Shown piece after piece: positions 18,471 through 27,934 of a stretch of 64,000 bases of DNA. The stretch comes from Oscillospiraceae bacterium (GTDB lineage: Bacteria; Bacillota; Clostridia; Oscillospirales; Ruminococcaceae), in assembly GCA_902362965.1 (NCBI GenBank), contig CABIYQ010000001.1, forward strand, positions 269,976 through 333,975, written 5' to 3'. Position 1 is the stretch's first letter. Every line of letters starts with the position of its first letter. A program made the translations under genes and the position numbers. Below the pieces are notes generated by a model, which made no database searches, was not told the origin of the DNA, and saw nothing but the letters and a program-made list of their open reading frames with translations.

Positions 18471-19451
18471 TTATTTTTTCTTATTTTTAATATTTGCAAG
18501 AGGTGAACTGTCTGCGGCATTTTTTAGTATATCGTTCGACAAATGAGTATATATCTCTGTCGTTGCAATACTTTTATGTCCAAGTATTTCTTTTAGAGTT
18601 AACGTGTCAACATTTCCGTATTGATACATCAATGTTGCAGCAGTATGTCTTAATTTATGTACTGAAATTCCTTTTCCAGATAATCCCGTTGCTTGTAAAG
18701 TTTCTTCTACAATTTGTTCAACACGTCTGCGGCTGATACGTCTGCCTTTTTTACTTAAAAATAATGCGTCAGGTTCTAATATTGAATTTTCACGTGATTC
18801 TATGTAGTCCTGAAGCGATTGTATGCATGCGTCATTGAGGTAGATCATACGTTCTTTATTGCCTTTACCCAATAATTTAATTTTTCGTTCCTTAAAATTA
18901 ATATCAGATATATTGATTCCAACTAATTCACTTAAACGCATACCACAATTTAAAAAAAGAGTAATCATACAGTAATCACGCAATGAATTAAATTTATTAT
19001 TGGCAGCATTTTCAAGAAGCTCCTGACTTTCTTCAAGTGTTAAATATTTTGGTAAGGATTTTTTTAGACTTGGAAGCTCAAGATTTACGGTAGGATCGTT
19101 TTTTAATATACATGCTTGCTTAGTAAGATACTTAAATAAACTTTTAATAGAAGAAATTTTTCTTGCGATAGTTTTGTCGTTGTTTTTACGTTCATCTCTT
19201 AAAAAATAAATGTATTCATATATTTTATGAAGATTTACATTTTCAAGAACTTTTAAATCAAAATTTTGTATATCAATTTTATTAAAATCTATATCTTCGG
19301 ATGAATTCATATATATCAGATATCTAAAAAAAACTCTTATATCTATCAGATATCCTTCAGCTGTTCGTTCAGATTTTGCTTTTACTAGTGTTAAATGAAA
19401 CCAGTAATCATTAATAAAATCCGGAAATTCTTTTAAATTAATTTTTTTCAT
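18471..19451 (-). CDS. XerC/XerD-type tyrosine recombinase
   Basis: A 326-residue protein with an N-terminal SAM-like core-binding domain (residues ~10-120) and a catalytic domain. The active-site set is complete: Arg172 (NCGMRLSELVG), a Lys near 196-198 (GKGNKERMIYL), His265 and Arg268 (HKLRHTAA), His292 (LGHKSIATTEIY) and nucleophile Tyr301. Chromosomal Xer enzymes resolve dimers at dif. The size and absence of phage neighbours favour a housekeeping role. Its AGAGGTG site abuts a perfect 28-bp palindrome with dif-like geometry. A second Xer is not visible in the window, so single versus paired recombinase cannot be settled. Confidence 0.88.
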   Translation of the reverse strand: MKKINLKEFPDFINDYWFHLTLVKAKSERTAEGYLIDIRVFFRYLIYMNSSEDIDFNKIDIQNFDLKVLENVNLHKIYEYIYFLRDERKNNDKTIARKISSIKSLFKYLTKQACILKNDPTVNLELPSLKKSLPKYLTLEESQELLENAANNKFNSLRDYCMITLFLNCGMRLSELVGINISDINFKERKIKLLGKGNKERMIYLNDACIQSLQDYIESRENSILEPDALFLSKKGRRISRRRVEQIVEETLQATGLSGKGISVHKLRHTAATLMYQYGNVDTLTLKEILGHKSIATTEIYTHLSNDILKNAADSSPLANIKNKKK

Positions 19452-19466
19452 TTTTTTGCACCTCTA

Positions 19467-19494
19467 ATTTCGCTAAATTTGTATTTAGCGAAAT
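19467..19494. promoter_or_regulatory. Perfect 11-6-11 palindrome upstream of the Xer-type gene (dif-like or operator)
   Basis: ATTTCGCTAAA at 19467-19477, a six-base centre, and its exact reverse complement TTTAGCGAAAT at 19484-19494. The 11 + 6 + 11 layout is that of a Xer core site. It lies just upstream of the ribosome binding site of the recombinase gene. Alternatives are an autoregulatory operator or an mRNA hairpin. Confidence 0.5.
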
Positions 19495-19588
19495 AAATAA
19501 AATTTTATTTTTCTTCTTTCCTACCAGTTTTTAAATTAAAATTCAATTTTATTATATCATATTTTTTACAGAATTTTCAAGGTACTAT

Positions 19589-19617
19589 TTGACTTTTTTT
19601 AAAAATTATGATATGAT
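19589..19617 (+). promoter_or_regulatory. Sigma-A-type promoter of the DEAD-box helicase gene
   Basis: TTGACT at 19589-19594, a 17-base spacer, TATGAT at 19612-19617. It lies about 20 bases upstream of the GAAAGGAACA ribosome binding site of the helicase gene. Confidence 0.6.
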
Positions 19618-19649
19618 TAATTAAGTATAAGATTGAAAGGAACAAACAA

Positions 19650-21317
19650 ATGCAATTTAAAGAATTAGGATTATCAGATGAATTATTATCTGCCGTAAAA
19701 TCTATGGGATTTGACGAAATGACTGAAATACAGGAAAAAAGTATTCCAGTAATTATGAAAGGTTTGGACATAATTGGCCGTTCAAATACAGGAACTGGAA
19801 AAACTGCTGCTTTTGGTATTCCTGTTATAGAAAAAATATTACAAAATGATTCGGATTTTATTCAAACACTTATTTTATGTCCAACGCGTGAACTGGCTCA
19901 GCAAGCATGTGAAGAAATAAAAAAATTCAGTAAATATAAAAATTGGGTTAAACCATTAGCTATTTTCGGAGGCGTTTCAATTGATAAACAGATATATCAA
20001 TTGAAACGAGGAGTTAATATTATTATAGGTACTCCGGGCAGAATTATTGATCATATAAATCGACATACATTAAAATTGCAAAATTTAAAAACTATAGTAC
20101 TTGACGAAGCCGATGAAATGCTGCAAATGGGATTTCGTGAAGATATTGAAAATATTTTGCAATATATTCCTAAAGAACGCCAAACTATACTTTTTTCCGC
20201 AACAATGCCTCCTGAAATTTTGGCTATCACACATAAATATCAAAATAATCCTATTTTAATTAAAACAAATACTAAAAGTAAAACCGTTGAATCTATCGAA
20301 CAATACTATTATATAGTGCCAATGGGAAAAAAATTTGACGCTTTAGATTTGCTATTAATAAAAAATCAGCCAAAATCTTCTATGATTTTTTGTAATACAA
20401 AAAAAATGGTTGATGAATTAACAAATATACTGGTTTCAAAAGGATATAAGGCCGCAGGAATTCATGGAGATATGAAACAATTACAGCGAACTTCAGTTAT
20501 GAATTCTTTTAAATCCGGTAAAACTTCTATTTTAGTTGCTACAGATGTTGCTGCCCGAGGTATTGACGTTAATGGAATTGATGCTGTTTTTAATTTTGAT
20601 TTACCACAGGATAATGAATATTATATTCATCGTATCGGCCGAACGGGACGTGCCGGCAAATCCGGAACAGCATATACATTAGTATGTAACCGTAAACAAG
20701 TTAGCGATTTAAATATGATTGCTAAAAATACTAAATCTGTAATAAAAGAAAGTGAATTACCAAATAAGTCTGAATTAGTTGATATTGAAATTGAAAATTA
20801 TGAAAAATTTATTTCACATCTTGCTGATAAAAAAATTTATAAAGAATCATATGATCTTATTAATAGCCTTTTGGAAAAGGGCTGGACTTATGAGAACATT
20901 TCAGTTTATTTATTAAATTACTTGTTTGGGGCAAAACTGCAAAATATTCCTGATGTTAAGGTAATTAAATATAATAATTTTTATTTACCAGATAATAAAA
21001 ATATTAATAAAAGAACTGCTAAAGTCAATATTAATTTAGGAAAAAATCAAAAAATAAATCCTAATTATATTTTAGGCGCTTTAGTTGATGCTACTGGAAT
21101 TTCCGGTAAAAGTTTTGGAAAAATCAATATCCATGATAACTTTACTACCGTTGATGTACCAATTAATAAAATAGACTATATTGTGAAGTCTATGAAAAAC
21201 AGTAAAATTAACGGAAATAGGGTCATTGTAAAAAAAGTAGATATGAAAAAAGATATTAGAAATGTTAATAAAAACAAAAAGCAAAAAAATAAAAGCCAGA
21301 TCTATAAAAAAGGCTGA
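19650..21317 (+). CDS. DEAD-box ATP-dependent RNA helicase with DbpA-type RNA-binding tail
   Basis: A 555-residue protein. Q motif FKELGLSDELLSAV, Walker A SNTGTGKTAAF, motif Ia PTRELAQQ, motif II DEAD (VLDEADEMLQMGF), motif III SAT, and motifs V-VI (VATDVAARGIDV, HRIGRTGRAGKSG) are all present. The last ~75 residues (ILGALVDATGISGKSFG to GNRVIVKKV) look like the DbpA RNA-recognition fold, followed by a Lys/Asn-rich basic tail. Such enzymes remodel rRNA or mRNA, often for ribosome assembly or cold growth (DeaD/CshA group). The two-component genes follow after 14 bases. Confidence 0.92.
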   Translation: MQFKELGLSDELLSAVKSMGFDEMTEIQEKSIPVIMKGLDIIGRSNTGTGKTAAFGIPVIEKILQNDSDFIQTLILCPTRELAQQACEEIKKFSKYKNWVKPLAIFGGVSIDKQIYQLKRGVNIIIGTPGRIIDHINRHTLKLQNLKTIVLDEADEMLQMGFREDIENILQYIPKERQTILFSATMPPEILAITHKYQNNPILIKTNTKSKTVESIEQYYYIVPMGKKFDALDLLLIKNQPKSSMIFCNTKKMVDELTNILVSKGYKAAGIHGDMKQLQRTSVMNSFKSGKTSILVATDVAARGIDVNGIDAVFNFDLPQDNEYYIHRIGRTGRAGKSGTAYTLVCNRKQVSDLNMIAKNTKSVIKESELPNKSELVDIEIENYEKFISHLADKKIYKESYDLINSLLEKGWTYENISVYLLNYLFGAKLQNIPDVKVIKYNNFYLPDNKNINKRTAKVNINLGKNQKINPNYILGALVDATGISGKSFGKINIHDNFTTVDVPINKIDYIVKSMKNSKINGNRVIVKKVDMKKDIRNVNKNKKQKNKSQIYKKG

Positions 21318-21331
21318 TATTGAGGGAATTT

Positions 21332-22006
21332 ATGAAGATCCTTGTTATTGAAGATGAAGAAGCTATTGCTGATGCTCTTATTCATATGTTGATAAAAAAT
21401 AAATATCTTGCTGATGCATGCTATGATGGCGAAAGTGGTCTGGACAATGCGTTAACAGGTATTTATGATTTGATAATTTTAGATATAATGCTTCCTAAAA
21501 TAAATGGATTGGATGTTTTAAAACAAATACGAAATCAACATATTAAGTGTCCTGTTATATTATTGACAGCAAAAGATGAAATTTCAGATAAAGTTACCGG
21601 ATTGGATTACGGTGCTGACGATTACATAACTAAACCTTTTGCTATTGATGAATTACTGGCTCGAATAAGAAGTATACAAAGAAGAATGAATAATAATATT
21701 ACAAATGAAAATATTATTAAATTTTCTGATATTTCACTTGATCTTCAAACGTATACGTTATCTTGTAATTCAGATTCTCTTCACCTTGGTCTTAAAGAAT
21801 TTTGTATTATGGAAGTTTTCATAAATAATCCAAATAAAGTTATAAGTAAAGAACTGCTTATTGAAAAAATTTGGGGATATGAAAGCGATGCTGAATATAA
21901 TAATGTTGAAGTTTATATTTCTTTTTTAAGAAAAAAACTAAACCATATTCATTCTAATTCATTTATAAAAACTATTAGGGGCGTTGGTTATCGTTTGGAG
22001 GATTAA
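21332..22006 (+). CDS. OmpR-family response regulator
   Basis: About 224 residues from ATG 21332 (MKILVIEDEEAIADAL), chosen over an in-frame TTG at 21320 because GAGGGAA lies between them. The receiver domain has the acidic pair EDE, phospho-acceptor Asp in DLIILDIMLP, and Lys in YITKPF. A winged-helix output domain follows (LGLKEFCIMEVF, IRGVGYRLED). It is the partner of the histidine kinase that starts two bases downstream. Confidence 0.95.
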   Translation: MKILVIEDEEAIADALIHMLIKNKYLADACYDGESGLDNALTGIYDLIILDIMLPKINGLDVLKQIRNQHIKCPVILLTAKDEISDKVTGLDYGADDYITKPFAIDELLARIRSIQRRMNNNITNENIIKFSDISLDLQTYTLSCNSDSLHLGLKEFCIMEVFINNPNKVISKELLIEKIWGYESDAEYNNVEVYISFLRKKLNHIHSNSFIKTIRGVGYRLED

Positions 22007-22008
22007 AA

Positions 22009-23760
22009 ATGATAAAACGTCTTAAGCTCAGATTTATTATTGTTAATATGAGTATATTAACATGTGTTTTAATTAGTATACTCGTATCAATTTTCATTCT
22101 AATGTACAGTTCTGAAGTAAAGTTATCATATGAATTGATGGAATCCATAAGCAATCAAAAAAATAAAGTTATAAATAACTTTGATAATGTTAGCTCAAAT
22201 ATTATTGATTATGGTACTAATGAATTTAGATTACTTAATAATGAATTTGATGATTATTTCAATAAGGATGAAAAAAACCAAGAACCTCCTTGGCGTCCGC
22301 CTGATTCGGATCCAAATAATTATCCTGATGACAATATGTGGCCATTTCCAGATGAACATCCAAAAGATGATGATAAACCATTTGTATATACTAGTCCCCC
22401 GCTTACTTCTGAACCTTACAATATTATTACTGAATTTCAAAATAATCAAAATAATACTGAAACAACTGTAGTTAAAGATAAAGAAGAAACAAAAAAATAT
22501 AATTCTGTAACAGAACCTGCAATCACAAATCCAGTTAATGAAAACAATGTTAATAATGAAACAGAGAAAAAAAATCAAAATGACATAAAGAATAGTACTG
22601 AATCATCACAAAATAAAATAACAAAAGTTTCATCTTTATCTAAGACAACGGTTGTAACAAATATCGTTTCTAAAAAAATTCCCGATGAAAAACAACATGA
22701 TGAAAATTTTCCGGATCCGTTTAAAGGGAAAGTAAAAAGAACTTATATATATATAGAATTTAATGATATTAATCATGTAGATTCCATAATTTACCAGTAT
22801 TGTGATTCTGAGAATGATGAAGCTGTAAAAAAAGCAGCTGTACAAATTTTTAATTCAAAGAAAGATCGTGGGAAAATAAGTATAGATAAAAACAAATATC
22901 GATATCTGTTAAAATACAATCCTCCAAAAGATAATTATTCTATAGTTTTTTTAGACAGAACATTAGAAATATCTACAATAAACAGGCTCTTATTTATTTT
23001 TATAATTATTACTGGAATAGGATTAATTTTTATATTTTTTATTAGTGTATTATTAGCTAATTGGACAATAAAACCGGTTGCGAAGGCTTGGGATCAGCAA
23101 AAACAGTTTATCGCCGATGCTTCTCATGAGTTAAAAACACCGCTGACAGTTATTTCAACAAACACAGATGTTATTTTATCTAATTCAAGCGATACAGTCG
23201 AAAGTCAATCAAAGTGGTTAAATTATATAAAAAATGAAACGATCAGAATGACTAAACTTGTAAATAGTTTACTTTACATTGCCAAATATGATGCTAATGA
23301 AACTAAAATTTTATTTAAAAAAATAAATTTAAGCAATATAATTTCTAGTATTTGTCTTCAATACGAGCCTTTAATTTATGAAAATAATAAAAAGTTAATA
23401 ACTGATATAGATAATAATATTACAATTATGGGTGATGAAGATAAAATTAAACAGTTGTTAAATATATTAATGGATAATGCTTTAAAGTATTCATTAAATA
23501 ATGGTATTATTAAAATTTCACTGAAAAAAAACAAGCAGTCCAATGTTTATATTACCGTATCAAATTCAAGTGAAACAATCAATAAAGAACAACTCAATAA
23601 AATATTTAATAGATTTTTCAGAATTGACAGTTCAAGGAACAGAAAAACCGGTGGTTCAGGATTAGGTTTAAATATCGCTAAGTCAATCGTTGAAATTCAT
23701 AAAGGTTCAATTAATGTTATGAATAAAGATAATATTACAAGCTTTATTATCACATTTTAA
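22009..23760 (+). CDS. Membrane sensor histidine kinase with long disordered extracellular region
   Basis: A 583-residue protein. The first membrane helix is near residues 8-32. A roughly 290-residue external region follows that is Asp/Pro-rich (DSDPNNYPDDNMWPFPDE) and then Asn/Thr/Lys-rich, with a small ordered segment before the second helix. Dimerisation motif ADASHELKTPLTVI has the phospho-His. The ATPase core has MDNALKYS and the G box GGSGLGLNIAKSIVEIHKG. The signal is unknown; the unusual linker suggests the sensor reaches through the cell wall. A terminator follows directly. Confidence 0.93.
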   Translation: MIKRLKLRFIIVNMSILTCVLISILVSIFILMYSSEVKLSYELMESISNQKNKVINNFDNVSSNIIDYGTNEFRLLNNEFDDYFNKDEKNQEPPWRPPDSDPNNYPDDNMWPFPDEHPKDDDKPFVYTSPPLTSEPYNIITEFQNNQNNTETTVVKDKEETKKYNSVTEPAITNPVNENNVNNETEKKNQNDIKNSTESSQNKITKVSSLSKTTVVTNIVSKKIPDEKQHDENFPDPFKGKVKRTYIYIEFNDINHVDSIIYQYCDSENDEAVKKAAVQIFNSKKDRGKISIDKNKYRYLLKYNPPKDNYSIVFLDRTLEISTINRLLFIFIIITGIGLIFIFFISVLLANWTIKPVAKAWDQQKQFIADASHELKTPLTVISTNTDVILSNSSDTVESQSKWLNYIKNETIRMTKLVNSLLYIAKYDANETKILFKKINLSNIISSICLQYEPLIYENNKKLITDIDNNITIMGDEDKIKQLLNILMDNALKYSLNNGIIKISLKKNKQSNVYITVSNSSETINKEQLNKIFNRFFRIDSSRNRKTGGSGLGLNIAKSIVEIHKGSINVMNKDNITSFIITF

Positions 23761-23767
23761 AAAGTGT

Positions 23768-23810
23768 AAAAAGACCTGAGAAAAGTTATTTTCTTCTCAG
23801 GTCTTTTTAA
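23768..23810. terminator. Bidirectional-looking terminator between kinase and nrdG
   Basis: AAAAAGACCTGAGAA pairs with TTCTCAGGTCTTTTT around an ~11-base loop. A-rich on the left and T-rich on the right, it can end both the rightward kinase operon and the leftward nrdD-nrdG operon. Confidence 0.85.
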
Positions 23811-23823
23811 TTGCCATAAATTT

Positions 23824-24348
23824 TCAGTTTAAATCAGATAAGATTGTTGTTTTAGCTTTTAATGATTCTTGAACTAAAATAATTCTTTGATTTTCAGAAC
23901 CACGAAATTTTAAATTTATATTTTTTTTATTTATTTCAAATTTACCGTCTACTAATATATCAATATAACTTAAAAGTTCATCTGTAAATTGACATCGTAC
24001 CCTGCTATTTTGTAATAAATCATTTTCAAAATTATAGCCTGTATAACACCATATATTTTTATTAGGAAATATATTTTTTGATTCTTTTACTAAACCTACT
24101 AATACTTCTTGGTTTGATGGTTCAAAAGGTTCTCCTCCTATGAGAGTTAATCCAGATATATATTCATGATTCAGGGCTTCAATAATTTCTTTTTGAGTTT
24201 CAGACGTATACTTAATTCCATAATTAAAATCCCATGTTTCTTGATTAAAACATCCTGGACAATGATGTGTACATCCTGAAACAAATAGTGAAACTCTTAC
24301 TCCTAAACCATTTGCAATATCATGTTTTTTTATAGAACCGTAATTCAC
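23824..24348 (-). CDS. nrdG: Anaerobic ribonucleotide reductase activating protein (radical SAM)
   Basis: A 174-residue protein with the radical-SAM cysteine motif CX3CX2C in VSGCTHHCPGCFNQETWDF and the SAM-contact motif LTLIGGEPFEP. It reductively cleaves SAM to install the glycyl radical on NrdD. Starts 15 bases after the nrdD stop on the same strand. Length and context match clostridial NrdG. Confidence 0.96.
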   Translation of the reverse strand: MNYGSIKKHDIANGLGVRVSLFVSGCTHHCPGCFNQETWDFNYGIKYTSETQKEIIEALNHEYISGLTLIGGEPFEPSNQEVLVGLVKESKNIFPNKNIWCYTGYNFENDLLQNSRVRCQFTDELLSYIDILVDGKFEINKKNINLKFRGSENQRIILVQESLKAKTTILSDLN

Positions 24349-24363
24349 CTGACCACTTCCCTT

Positions 24364-26541
24364 TTAAAGATGCAGAACTCTTTCTTTAATTTCCTGTGTT
24401 CTTCCCTGATTCCAAAATTGTGTTCCTATATAACCGCATGTCCTTCTTGCAACATTCATTTTATCTTGATCTGTATTGCTGCAATTAGGGCATTGCCAAA
24501 TTAATTTTCCATCTTTATCGTTTACGATCTGAATTTCACCTTCATAGCCGCATTCACAGCAATAATCGCTTTTAGTATTTAATTCAGCATACATAATGTT
24601 CTCATAAATATGTTTCATTAATGTAAGAACAGCTTCAATGTTGTTCTGCATATTGGGTACTTCAACATAGCTTACAGCACCGCCAGGCGATAATTTCTGA
24701 AACTTTGATTCAAATGTCAATTTACTGAAAGCATCAATTTCTTCAGTAACATGAACATGATAGCTATTTGTAATATAGTTTCTGTCAGTAACTCCTTTAA
24801 TAAATCCAAAACGTTTTTGCAGACATTTTGCAAACTTGTAAGTAGTAGATTCTAATGGTGTTCCATATAGACTAAAATCAATATTAGTTTCCTGTTTCCA
24901 TTTACTGCACACATCGTTTAAGTGCTGCATTACCTGTAAAGCAAATTTTGTACCCTCTTCATCAGTATGTGATTTTCCTGTCATGTATTTAGTACATTCA
25001 CACAACCCTGCATATCCCAGAGAAATTGTCGAGTAACCGTTAAACAGTAATTTATTAATGGTTTCACCTTTGTGTAATCTTGCTAATGCACCATACTGCC
25101 ATAGTATCGGGGCAACATCAGACGGAGTATCTAATAATCTTTCATGACGGCACATTAATGCTCGTCTGCATAATTCTAAGCGTTCATCAAAAATTTCCCA
25201 GAATTTTTTTTCGTCTTTATTTGAAGAACAAGCCACATCCACCAAATTAATTGTAACAACACCCTGATTAAATCTGCCGTAATATTTCGGATTACCATTT
25301 TCATCTATATAAGGGGTAAGAAAGCTGCGGCATCCCATACATGGATAGCAGTGCCCGTTTCCGTTTTTGTCGACTTTATATTCAAGCATTTTCTTTTCAG
25401 AAATATAATCAGGAACCATTCTTTTAGCAGTACATTCAGCTGCAAGCTTTGTTATTTCCCAATACTTAGAACCTTCTTTTATATTGTCTTCTTCAAGCAC
25501 ATAAATAAGCTTTGGAAATGCAGGTGTAACATAAACTCCCATTTCATTTTTTACGCCAAGAATTCGCTGTTTTAACATTTCTTCAATAACAAGTGCTAAA
25601 TCGTCTCTTAAGCTTCCTTCTTCAACTTCATCAAGGTACATAAATATAGTAACAAAGGGAGCCTGACCATTGGTTGTCATTAGAGTAATAACCTGATATT
25701 GAATCATCTGAACGCCGCGTTTAATTTCTTCCTTAACACGCATTTCAGCTACTTCATTAATTTTGTCTTCATCAAGAGACAATCCAGCAGCCTTAAATTC
25801 TTCAAAAACAATTTTACGAAGTTTTTGACGGCTTATATTAACAAAAGGAGCAAGATGGGATAACGTAATACTCTGCCCGCCGTATTGTGAACTTGCAATT
25901 TGTGCTATACATTGTGTTGCTACATTGCATGCAGTAGAAAAGCTTTTGGGTTTTTCAATCATAACTTCACTTATAACTGTTCCATTTTGAAGCATATCTT
26001 CTAAATTTACTAAGCAGCAGTTATGCATGTGCTGAGCGAAATAATCAGAATCATGAAAATGTATTATACCTTCTTCATGTGCCTTTACTATCTCTTCGGG
26101 TAAAAGAAAACGTTTAGTTATATCCTTGCTGACTTCTCCTGCCATATAGTCTCGCTGAACGCTGTTAATAACCGGATTTTTATTAGAATTTTCCTGTTTT
26201 ACTTCCTCATTATTACATTCAATAAGGCTTAATATCTGTTTATCTGTAGAATTTGATTTTCTGACCAAATAACGTTTATATCTGTATGTTATATATTTTC
26301 TTGCAACCTCAAAGGATTTGCAATTCATAATCTGATTTTCTACCAGATCCTGTATTTCTTCTACATTTAACGTTCTATTCATATTCAGACATATTTGTTC
26401 AACATTTCTGGAAATTTCATCAATTTTTTGTTCTGTAAGTCTTTCACTTTCTGCAACCTCTTTATTAGCTTTTCTTACAGCGGCTATAATTTTTTCTATG
26501 TTAAAGCCAACTTCAGTACCGCTTCTTTTAATTATTTTCAT
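24364..26541 (-). CDS. nrdD: Anaerobic ribonucleoside-triphosphate reductase (class III)
   Basis: A 725-residue protein from ATG 26541 (MKIIKRSGTEVGFN), preceded by TAGGAGGGT; a longer reading frame upstream has no such site and runs through the NrdR boxes. An N-terminal ATP-cone is followed by the catalytic barrel. The C-terminus has paired zinc cysteines (CCECGYEG, WQCPNCSN) and the glycyl-radical loop RRTCGYIGTQFWNQGR. It makes dNTPs from NTPs under anaerobiosis, coupled to nrdG. Regulation by NrdR is strongly suggested by two upstream boxes. Confidence 0.97.
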   Translation of the reverse strand: MKIIKRSGTEVGFNIEKIIAAVRKANKEVAESERLTEQKIDEISRNVEQICLNMNRTLNVEEIQDLVENQIMNCKSFEVARKYITYRYKRYLVRKSNSTDKQILSLIECNNEEVKQENSNKNPVINSVQRDYMAGEVSKDITKRFLLPEEIVKAHEEGIIHFHDSDYFAQHMHNCCLVNLEDMLQNGTVISEVMIEKPKSFSTACNVATQCIAQIASSQYGGQSITLSHLAPFVNISRQKLRKIVFEEFKAAGLSLDEDKINEVAEMRVKEEIKRGVQMIQYQVITLMTTNGQAPFVTIFMYLDEVEEGSLRDDLALVIEEMLKQRILGVKNEMGVYVTPAFPKLIYVLEEDNIKEGSKYWEITKLAAECTAKRMVPDYISEKKMLEYKVDKNGNGHCYPCMGCRSFLTPYIDENGNPKYYGRFNQGVVTINLVDVACSSNKDEKKFWEIFDERLELCRRALMCRHERLLDTPSDVAPILWQYGALARLHKGETINKLLFNGYSTISLGYAGLCECTKYMTGKSHTDEEGTKFALQVMQHLNDVCSKWKQETNIDFSLYGTPLESTTYKFAKCLQKRFGFIKGVTDRNYITNSYHVHVTEEIDAFSKLTFESKFQKLSPGGAVSYVEVPNMQNNIEAVLTLMKHIYENIMYAELNTKSDYCCECGYEGEIQIVNDKDGKLIWQCPNCSNTDQDKMNVARRTCGYIGTQFWNQGRTQEIKERVLHL

Positions 26542-26565
26542 GTATACCCTCCTAAAAAACACCAA

Positions 26566-26613
26566 ACACAATATATAGTGTTTAACTTCCCGTCCAAACA
26601 CTATATATAGTAT
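26566..26613 (-). promoter_or_regulatory. Pair of NrdR boxes upstream of nrdD
   Basis: Two 16-base near-palindromes, ACACAATATATAGTGT (26566-26581) and ACACTATATATAGTAT (26598-26613), lie 32 bases apart centre to centre, about three helical turns. Sequence and spacing match the NrdR consensus pair that represses ribonucleotide reductase genes when dATP is high. They overlap the expected promoter. Confidence 0.88.
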
Positions 26614-26678
26614 TATATCATAGAATTGGAAAAAGTCAAGTGAAAAAATTACCAAGTTTTATAAAGCTCATATAAATT

Positions 26679-26703
26679 GGAGTACAAAATTTTATCGTAC
26701 TCC
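26679..26703 (-). terminator. Probable terminator after the U32 peptidase-like gene
   Basis: GGAGTAC and GTACTCC form a 7-bp stem just downstream of the stop at 26711, followed on the reverse strand by AATTTAT. The T run is short, so efficiency is uncertain. Confidence 0.5.
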
Positions 26704-26710
26704 ATAAATT

Positions 26711-27934
26711 TTAATTGACTTTTTTTCTTATAATTGAATTTTTCGGAAATTTATGATTACACTGAAAATAAAATTTCATCATAGCATGATTTACAGAAGT
26801 AATTTCTTCATGTTTTTCATTAAATATTTTTTCCGGTTTAACAATTACTGGTTTACAACCAGGTGAAAAAATTTCAAGAGTATCGCCCAGAAAGAATCTA
26901 TTACGCTGTGTTGCATAAATAAATCCACCACAACAATTTTCAATTACAGCTACTACATCATAGTTTCTTATATAACCCCCATTTTCATAAAACTGACAAT
27001 CTTTGGGGTGTCCAAAAAAGAATCCAGTACAATATTTTCTATGACTAACTTTAAAAACCTCTTCTGAAATCCAGTCAGGAAGCGGTTCACCAAAATGTTT
27101 CTTATGCCAATCTACTGCCATTCTATAAGCATTGGTAATAACGGCAACATAGTAAGCAGATTTAGCACGTCCTTCTATCTTAAGGCTGGTAACACCGGCT
27201 TCTGCAAGCTTATCTATGTGATTAATCATGCACAGGTCTTTTGAATTTAAAATATATGTCCCTTTATCGTCTTCAAATACTGGAAAATATTGTCCGTCTC
27301 TTTTTTCTTCCATCAGATGATATCCCCAACGACATGGTTGAGCGCATTCTCCCCTATTAGCGTCTCTGTTTACTAAATAACTTGAAAGAAGGCATCGACC
27401 GGAAAAAGAAACGCACATTGCACCGTGAACAAAAACTTCTATTTCCATATCCGATGGCGATTTTGCTCTGATTTCTGAAATTTCTTCTAAAGATAATTCA
27501 CGGGCAAGCACTATGCGCTTTGCTCCCATATTATATAATTCGTTTGCAGTAATATAATTAACTATACCGGTTTGGGTAGACATATGAATTTCCATATCAG
27601 GCGTATATTTTTTTATTAACGACATTAAACCCAAATCTGCAACAATTACGGCGTCCACCATACACTGTTGAACATTTTTTATAAAGTCTTCAAATTCTGG
27701 AATTTCATTATTTCTTGGTAATGTATTGCAAGTAAGATAAATTTTAATTCCTTTCTTATGAGCGATATCCACAGTTTTTTTTAATTGTTCAAATGTAAAA
27801 TTATCCGGAGACGCTCTCATTCCAAAATTCTTGGCACCTAAATATATAGCGTCTGCACCATAATCCATAGCAGCTTGAAATCGTTCCCAGTCGCCTGCTG
27901 GTGCAAGAACCTCTAAATTTTCAAATTTATTCAA
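26711..27934 (-). CDS. U32-family peptidase / TrhP-like tRNA-hydroxylation protein
   Basis: A 407-residue protein beginning LEVLAPAGDWERFQAAMDYGADAIYLG, the standard U32 N-terminus. The signature region VFVHGAMCVSFSGRCLLSSYL and cysteines in RGECAQPCRWGY are present, as is LNSKDLCMI. Members such as E. coli TrhP/RlhA and B. subtilis TrhP1/2 act in prephenate-dependent hydroxylation of RNA rather than proteolysis. It overlaps the mltG stop by four bases (ATGA); in B. subtilis trhP genes also follow mltG, which supports the TrhP reading. Exact substrate inferred. Confidence 0.85.
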   Translation of the reverse strand: MNKFENLEVLAPAGDWERFQAAMDYGADAIYLGAKNFGMRASPDNFTFEQLKKTVDIAHKKGIKIYLTCNTLPRNNEIPEFEDFIKNVQQCMVDAVIVADLGLMSLIKKYTPDMEIHMSTQTGIVNYITANELYNMGAKRIVLARELSLEEISEIRAKSPSDMEIEVFVHGAMCVSFSGRCLLSSYLVNRDANRGECAQPCRWGYHLMEEKRDGQYFPVFEDDKGTYILNSKDLCMINHIDKLAEAGVTSLKIEGRAKSAYYVAVITNAYRMAVDWHKKHFGEPLPDWISEEVFKVSHRKYCTGFFFGHPKDCQFYENGGYIRNYDVVAVIENCCGGFIYATQRNRFFLGDTLEIFSPGCKPVIVKPEKIFNEKHEEITSVNHAMMKFYFQCNHKFPKNSIIRKKVN

